This document shows positions 57,875-64,000 of a DNA stretch of 64,000 nucleotides, one piece after another. This DNA is from Taxillus chinensis. Taxonomy: Eukaryota; Streptophyta; Magnoliopsida; Santalales; Loranthaceae. The notes beneath the pieces were generated by a model. The model did no database searches and was not told the origin of the DNA. It saw only the letters and a program-made list of their open reading frames with translations. The translations under genes and the position numbers were made by a program. The stretch lies in assembly GCA_023512835.1 (NCBI GenBank), contig CM042085.1, positions 4,745,989-4,809,988 of the forward strand, given 5' to 3'. Numbering within the stretch: position 1 is the stretch's first letter; each line of letters opens with the position of its first letter.

Positions 57875-58975
57875 AAAACATGCCAATTTGCATATCAGTA
57901 TCTAGGAACTGGAATCATTCGCTCTGATTTTTGGTTCGAGGCCTTGCTCATTTTTAAAGTTCGGATTGTCCTCTTGAGAAAATTCTGGGGCTGTTGTTGT
58001 GCCTTTCTATAATGCTTTAATTTTCAAGTGCTTGTAATTCTGGCCTGTGGTTGTACTCGGTGGCATTTTTACCCCAGACAATGTTGAACCCCCTATTTTA
58101 CATCAAATCACTAAATTTGTCGTTAGGTATCGTGAATTGACATATCATTGTGTTCTTCTAACTCTTCTTTGTTTTTTTGCAAGGGGAAAGGTATATGGAT
58201 TTGGAATGGACGGCTGGTGGGTGTCACTGTTTGTTTGTGCTTGTGTGAATTAGCACAAGCACTAGCACAATTATACTCAACTTTTATTTATTCTTCATTC
58301 TTCTCCACTCATTACTCTCCATCTTAGGACACCGATCAGACGTCTGAAATGGCCTTCTAAAAACTTCTCTTGTACTTCTACATTTTTGTTTTGCTTGGCA
58401 TGTGGATTGGAAATGGTTGGCGGGGTGATGTGATAATAATTTCCATAGATGGCGACTGTTTTTGTAATTTTATGAATCAAGATTCAGGACAATCGCGTAA
58501 CCGCACACTCCCACATCTTTTATTTCTTTTTCTTAATTCTCCTCCATTCATTTGCTCCCATTGCAGAGGACGGCTCAAGCTTTAACTTCTTGGTGGCCTT
58601 CTTAATTGGATATTGTTTTTATTTTAGAAAAATAGGGGGATTTTTGTACCAATTGAATCAACGTTTTTAAGGGATGTGTTTTGTTATTTAGAGATACACG
58701 TTAAACCTTATAATCATTGAAATGATGGTGTTTCCATGAATGTTTTTTTAAAGACATAATTAAGAATCCCATTTTGTCTAAATAATTGGAGTACAATATT
58801 TTACATTAAACAAGTTTATATCAATTTTAAACTTCCATTGGGTCACTTTTTAAACTTTAATTTGCCCTAAAACGTTGTCGTTCCCCATCTCCTAAGGTCA
58901 ACCAACCCCGCCAAACCAAAGGCTTCCCGTTACTGATATGCTAATCGTTGAAGGCTGAAACGCCTCTCAGCCCAA
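57875..58975. other. TRM61-PPT intergenic region
   Basis: TRM61 3' UTR followed by PPT promoter/leader. Two loosely similar segments (about 58150-58340 and 58370-58610) share GGATTTGGAATGG/GGATTGGAAATGG and a GGCCTTCT block, suggesting an old local duplication. No further gene is seen. Confidence 0.5.
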
Positions 58976-59665
58976 ATGCAGAGCATTGCGGCTATGGTTC
59001 TATGTTCTTCGTCCCCATCCCCAATCAGACCAAGACCTCCAAATCAATACCCTAAACCTAGGCTTGCTTCTCTCTTCCACTACCCATCTTCTCCAAAACC
59101 ACCATTCCCTCTCACCTCCCATGGCCTCTCACCATTCAAAACTCCAAACCCGGCCTCTTCCCTCTTTCAATTTGACTATTTCAATTTCAAGGCCAGAGCT
59201 GGTTCGATCCCGGACAGCGATGGGGACTCCAAAAAACTGGATGGCTTGATTCCGAAGTTTCAGCTTGGTGTGTTGTTCATGGTGTGGTACATGTTGAACA
59301 TATGCTTCAACATTTACAACAAGCAGGTCCGTCTTCCTTCACTTCAAATCTTGAAGGTTGCAAGTGTGTGAACTTCTTGTATATGTATATATGTTATAGT
59401 GTAAATTTATTTTCTCAGCAACCAAACAGAGATTAAGTGTCACTACTCGTACTCGTATGCTTGCATCTGCTTGCTTTTAGGTTCTGAAGGTTTACCCGTT
59501 CCCAGCAACGTTTACGGCATTCCAATTTGGATGTGGGACTCTGATCATTTCCATAATGTGGACATTTAATCTCTACCAAAAGCCCAAGATTAGTGGTCCT
59601 CAGGTAAATAGTCCATTCTGATTAATTGAAGAAATACATGACCCTACCATGAATATATATATATA

Positions 59666-59711
<46 letters not shown>

Positions 59712-62553
59712 TAACTATGATTTATGAAGTTCATATGTTGGTTTTTGTTATGGTTATAGAATCCCTCGGTTCCATGAAATATATAGCTTGTGGGTATACT
59801 CTACTCTATAATCGTTAAGATGGAGGATTTTCTATAAAGAAATTGGGAAATTAGTGGAACGTACATGAAAAAAAAATGATACTTAATTCTTCACATAATA
59901 GAAATGAACCTCAACAAATCCAAAAGTTTTTTACACATTTACTTTCAGTTTGCAGCAATTTTACCACTGGCCGTCGCACACACTATCGGCAACCTCTTGA
60001 CGAATGTTAGTATTGGAAAAGTTGCTGTTTCATTCACCCACACAATCAAATCTATGGAACCCTTTTTCACGGTTGTCCTTGCTGCCCTGTTTCTTGGGGA
60101 GGTATAGACTCACATCCTTTTTTTTTAGTCTATAATAATGGTCGAGCCCATTAATTTCAATTTTGTAGACCTGTAATTTATACTCTCTTTAGGAAGGAAT
60201 TTTTGTTATCATCGTTACATGTGGGAGTGGAGCAGATGAGATTCAAACCGTTGTCCATTGCAGGGGAGGGAAACACCACTCTTTCCATTCTAATGTTGTT
60301 TTTTTTTTGGGTCCTTTGCATCTTTTTATTTGTTACATTTTGTTATACGTTTTTTTTTTGTTTCTTGTTCTTATGTGGCTTTGTCCTTTTCTTTCTCACT
60401 ATCTCTTTTTAATCCTTTCATTTTTAAACAAATAAAAATAAAACAACTCAAGAACTACTAGTAGAGATAACAGGTTGAAATTTAACATCTGATTTTCAAG
60501 TGAGGATAGTGGATTTTTATACTGTTATGGATTTGATTTTGAACTGTTTATGTTTATGCAGTATATTAATAAAACGTAATCATAGAATCACATCACACCA
60601 TGATTGATAGGAATAAACACAAGTTTTTTTTATTGGTGTAACTGAATGTAGGAAATCATAAAATTGGATATTTTTCACACAAAAATCAATGTTCGATATA
60701 TTTTTCTTTGTTAATTTTTCTAACAATTTATTTAGCTTATTTTCTGTAAATTCATCCAAATAACTTATGTAGGTTTTTTTTTTTTTGTAAATTCTAGGTC
60801 GCATACAAATTAAATTAAGAAAATTTGTTATATATACAACCTTGTTAGACTAACATGTCAGTTATTTCACGTAAATTTATCTTCTCCCCTCCACAGAAGC
60901 CCAATCTCTGGGTAGTTTCTTCCCTTGTACCAATTGCAGGTGGTGTGGGATTGGCATCCTTCACTGAGGCCTCTTTTAATTGGTAAGTAACCAACTCTAT
61001 ACTGTTTCATCCTTAGAAGAAATAGAGAGAATAGGTTTCATCTGCATGGAGTTTTTTCTGAAGTTCCTTTCAATGACTTAATTCCTCCTTTAAAATGTCA
61101 CACGCTCATTTATGGGAACGCCATTTTCCTGAATCTGACCTTTTAACTTGTCATCCTACTGAAACAGGACTGGTTTCTTTAGTGCAATGGCTTCCAATCT
61201 GATAAATCAAAGCCGGAATGTACTGAGTAAAGAATTCATGTTTAGGAAGGTACGGTGCCTGAACAGTAAACACGCCTGCAGCCTAGAGAGTTCTGTTTCA
61301 ATCACCATAACACCAGAAGCCATATATTATTGTTTTGCCTATTTGTTTTGACTGTTGGCCAGGGCTAATTTTAGTTGTATGGAGTAAAAATTTGTCATAA
61401 TAAATGTTTTTTAATCTCGATACAACAAACCGAATACATTATTTTATCTGTTTTTGTTTCACAATGTCCTTCCCTGGTTTGATTTGGTCTGTAACCAGTG
61501 TCACTTTCCTGAATAGGATGCTTTGGACAACATCAATCTCTTCTCAGTTATCACCATCATTTCTTTTGTTTTGGCTGTCCCCACGGCCATTCTCATTGAA
61601 GGTATCAAGTTCAGTCCTTCATACCTGCAATCTGCTGTAAGTAATCATCATTAACTTCATTATAATATCTTTCGAAATCCTAAGTCCATGCTTTGATGCA
61701 ATTTCTGTTTGTTCTCCTGCTAGGCAAGTCAGGGATTGGACGTTGGAGAGCTATGTATACGATCTCTCTTGGCTGGGCTCTGCTTCCATAGTTATCAACA
61801 GGTGAGGCTTTTCACATATTGCGCTCTATTTTCTTGTATAAATCCTCGGAATTTGACTTTCAATCACAGTCACAATCCACATGCTAGAATCGACAGTTAT
61901 AATTTCTAATTTCACAACGCTGTTTATATAAAGAAGGCAGCATGTAATAATCTCTTTGCCCAATGTGCGACTTTAATTACTCCCTGTTGGTCTATTCATC
62001 TTACAGCGGAAGATTGAAACCATTGCTTGACATTTATTAATTATATATTTATTTATCTCTAGTATTAAAAATATAACTTCATCAAAATTAAAGAGTTTTA
62101 TCACTTTGTCATATGATCCAATAAGTCACCCTATCAACTAGGATGAGCAATCGTTAGGACAGTACAAGCATTGTGTGCTCATTTTAGTAATTCTGATCAC
62201 TTTTTTGGTTGTGTTTTGCAGGTTTCCTATAATATTCTCCGGATGGTGTCTCCAGTGACTCATGCCGTGAGCAATTGTGTGAAGCGAGTGGTGGTTATTG
62301 TCTCCTCAATCATCTTCTTTAGAACCCCCGTCTCACCCATAAACTCCCTCGGTAAATCACTCCCTACTAAATTACATTGTGAGACAACCTTTGTTTTGCA
62401 CTCCCCCCCCCCCCCCCCCCCCTTCCTCTTCCACCCTATATGTCTCCCAAAACTAAGACCACGTTCGATGATGCAGGAACTGGCATAGCTCTTGCTGGTG
62501 TCTTCCTTTATACAAAAGCCAAACGAATGAAGCCACAGACAAAGGCCGCATGA
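58976..62553 (+). CDS. PPT: Phosphoenolpyruvate/phosphate translocator, plastid inner envelope
   Basis: Nine coding exons: 58976-59326, 59481-59603, 59949-60101, 60897-60982, 61168-61249, 61517-61636, 61724-61801, 62222-62351 and 62477-62553. They join into 1,200 nt (399 residues). The protein exchanges phosphoenolpyruvate for phosphate across the plastid inner envelope and feeds the shikimate pathway and fatty acid synthesis. Residues 1 to about 85 are a Ser/Pro-rich transit peptide. Family motifs: [47 protein letters not shown] and NQSRNVLSK. The phosphate-binding K353-R354 lies in [12 protein letters not shown]. The C-terminus is [12 protein letters not shown]. Several hydrophobic segments fit the family's multi-span fold. 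I cannot separate PPT1 from PPT2 by sequence; neighbourhood suggests PPT2. Intron 8 contains a C20 tract. Confidence 0.92.
59652..59704. repeat. (AT)n microsatellite in PPT intron 2
   Basis: AT tract of about 50 bases with a single TTC interruption. Confidence 0.9.
62403..62422. repeat. C20 homopolymer in PPT intron 8
   Basis: Twenty consecutive C, 51 bases after the exon 8 donor. It may lengthen the polypyrimidine region before the exon 9 acceptor, and its length is likely variable or uncertain. Confidence 0.85.
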
Positions 62554-63039
62554 GCAATGCATCTTGTAGATTCTCAACCATTTATCGGCATTGAGTTCCT
62601 ATCACCAATTAAGCGTATATTACATATGTCCATGCAGGTATGCATTGAAAATTAAAAGTATAGTTAAATTCAGTTCTCTACTTTCAACAAGCACGTCATT
62701 GGATTTGAGTATCTTCAACCAGAAGAATTTCTTGGAAATAATTTCTCAGGCATAATTTCTATTATTGGTGTTTTGGATTTATACATGATTTACATGACTT
62801 GTCAATGAATATTAGGAAAAATAAATTGACTCCTACATCAATTATATGTTTTGGAACGATATACCCCAATATTTAGCTGTATCATTTCATGAAAACTTAA
62901 AACTGAGTAAGTGATTTCTTATATCTGAAGCATAAGTGTTTATAACTAGCACTTAAATAGATTATACTGTGAATATTGTCCAAGGTATACTTGTCCCATC
63001 ACACATCAGGGGTATGAATGCGGGGTGAATATTTGGTTC
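62554..63039. other. PPT 3' region
   Basis: Likely 3' UTR for the first few hundred bases, then AT-rich DNA. Nothing else recognised. Confidence 0.5.
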
Positions 63040-63446
63040 ATCAGTCCCTCAGCTCAATTGGTGCCATTCGGTAGACTTCCAGTCAGATGTCAGATGGGTA
63101 TAGTTCCTGATAATAATTCTATCAAAATTCTACCTCTCACCAAAGACAAATGCATCGGTTCCTCCAAAAAAGCTTATGAGAACTGCTCCACAACTCGAGG
63201 CAAGATAGCCTTGCCCTCCCTCCTGGTAAGTGGTAACAACGGCCATTAGACTCGCTAACTGATGGGCAACGTCGCTTCCTCCTTGCCTCAGCGGTCTCAA
63301 CTACTGGCCGGCTAGCCTCCAAAGACGATTCATCTACAAAAGTACCTTGAGTTCCATCCAAAGCTGTAAATGGTACCTTTCTTCGATACCAATCGATCTT
63401 AGCTTCCATCAAAAGCAGCCATTTTATAGCCAAAATTATATCAAAC
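63040..63446 (-). pseudogene. Ty3/gypsy pol relic (protease end and start of reverse transcriptase)
   Basis: From 63446 downwards the minus strand reads FDIILAIKWLLLMEAKIDWY, then RRKVPF. This corresponds to the FDVILGMDWL segment and following strand of gypsy aspartic proteases. Further along, in shifted frames, IELLSGTIPI and YRMAPIELRD correspond to the start of reverse transcriptase, where a PGT-PIS block precedes PYRMAP-E. Stops and frame changes separate the pieces, so it is inactive. No LTRs were identified. Confidence 0.7.
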
Positions 63447-64000
63447 CATCATAAATAGGCTACGGGGAACATGTTAAATTTTGTTAGTATGACTCGTCCA
63501 CACCTACACCGATCAACAAGCTCATCACTATATATCGAACCATAATCCATCTACAATGCTTTGAGAAATAAAAAAATGAGTTGTCTCACCGTCTATCAAA
63601 ACCGTGCAAACAGTGTGAGAAGAGAATAAGGTGAGGAAAAGAGGCTCTTCAAGTTTTTTGTGCACGTTGATAGACACAATGTTATTGGTAGTGACATTAA
63701 TGGGAAGGCATGGGAACTGGCTGTTGATAGCGCGTCGATGACCTACTTACCTACTTATGTTTTTTTTTTTTTTTTTTTTAGCTCATACGCGCGGGAAAGC
63801 ATATCTCATACTCCTTTTTTAAAAAAGCGCAGGCAAAATGCCGGCTGAGTATAGTTTTTTTTAGTAGAACTTGTAGAAGGTGTGGAATAAGATATATATA
63901 TATATATATAGTTTATTAATAAATAATTATTAATACTTATTATAGATGGAGTTTTAAAAAACAACGTCGGCACATATTTCATCATAGTCCCTACGACATT
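63447..64000. other. Right-edge DNA, no gene
   Basis: Possibly the continuation of the gypsy relic (minus strand upstream of the protease), but no motif is readable. A T-run lies at 63761-63779 and an (AT)n tract near 63892-63910. Confidence 0.45.

Noticed and set aside
1..64000. tRNA, rRNA, snRNA genes or organelle DNA insertions
   Set aside because: None recognised by eye on either strand; tRNA-like boxes seen only in SINE-like repeats.

Overview
This window is nuclear DNA of a flowering plant, most likely a eudicot. The evidence is intron-rich genes with GT-AG introns, plant-only gene types (an LBD transcription factor, a plastid phosphate translocator, an MKK3-type kinase with a C-terminal NTF2 domain), AT-rich intergenic DNA, many short AT microsatellites, and relics of MITEs, SINE-like elements and Ty3/gypsy retrotransposons. 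I cannot name the species.

Layout. 1-727 (minus): 5' end of an RST1-like gene running off the left edge. 2753-6858 (plus): ten-exon WD40 gene of the Swd2/WDR82 type (S2L/APRF1). 11667-16874 (minus): nine-exon MKK3 kinase. 16875-25175: repeat-rich DNA with a candidate small membrane-protein ORF and a broken syntaxin (SYP11x) fragment among copies of one AT-rich repeat. 25176-25712 (plus): class I LBD gene. 25713-43209: 17 kb without an intact gene. It holds a MITE nested inside a copy of its own family (27227-28663) with a captured P450-like fragment, a decayed gypsy element with gag and LTR-like relics (30376-33065), another GC-cored MITE (36627-37382), and dispersed repeats. 43210-50605 (plus): fifteen-exon organellar NADP-isocitrate dehydrogenase. 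50606-56408: a GC-rich island that may be the TRM61 promoter/leader, a kinase fragment and a degenerate tandem array. 56409-57874 (plus): tRNA m1A58 methyltransferase subunit TRM61. 58976-62553 (plus): nine-exon phosphoenolpyruvate/phosphate translocator. 63040-63446 (minus): gypsy pol relic.

The genes are independent housekeeping or regulatory loci, not an operon or cluster: cytosolic RNA decay (RST1), histone H3K4 methylation (S2L), MAP kinase signalling (MKK3), organ-boundary transcription (LBD), NADPH supply (ICDH), tRNA modification (TRM61) and plastid PEP import (PPT). From memory of Arabidopsis locus order, they mix members of two separate Arabidopsis regions, so the window may keep an older gene order. 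Exon boundaries were read by eye from splice sites, reading phase and protein conservation. The coding exons of each of the six complete genes join into one open frame.
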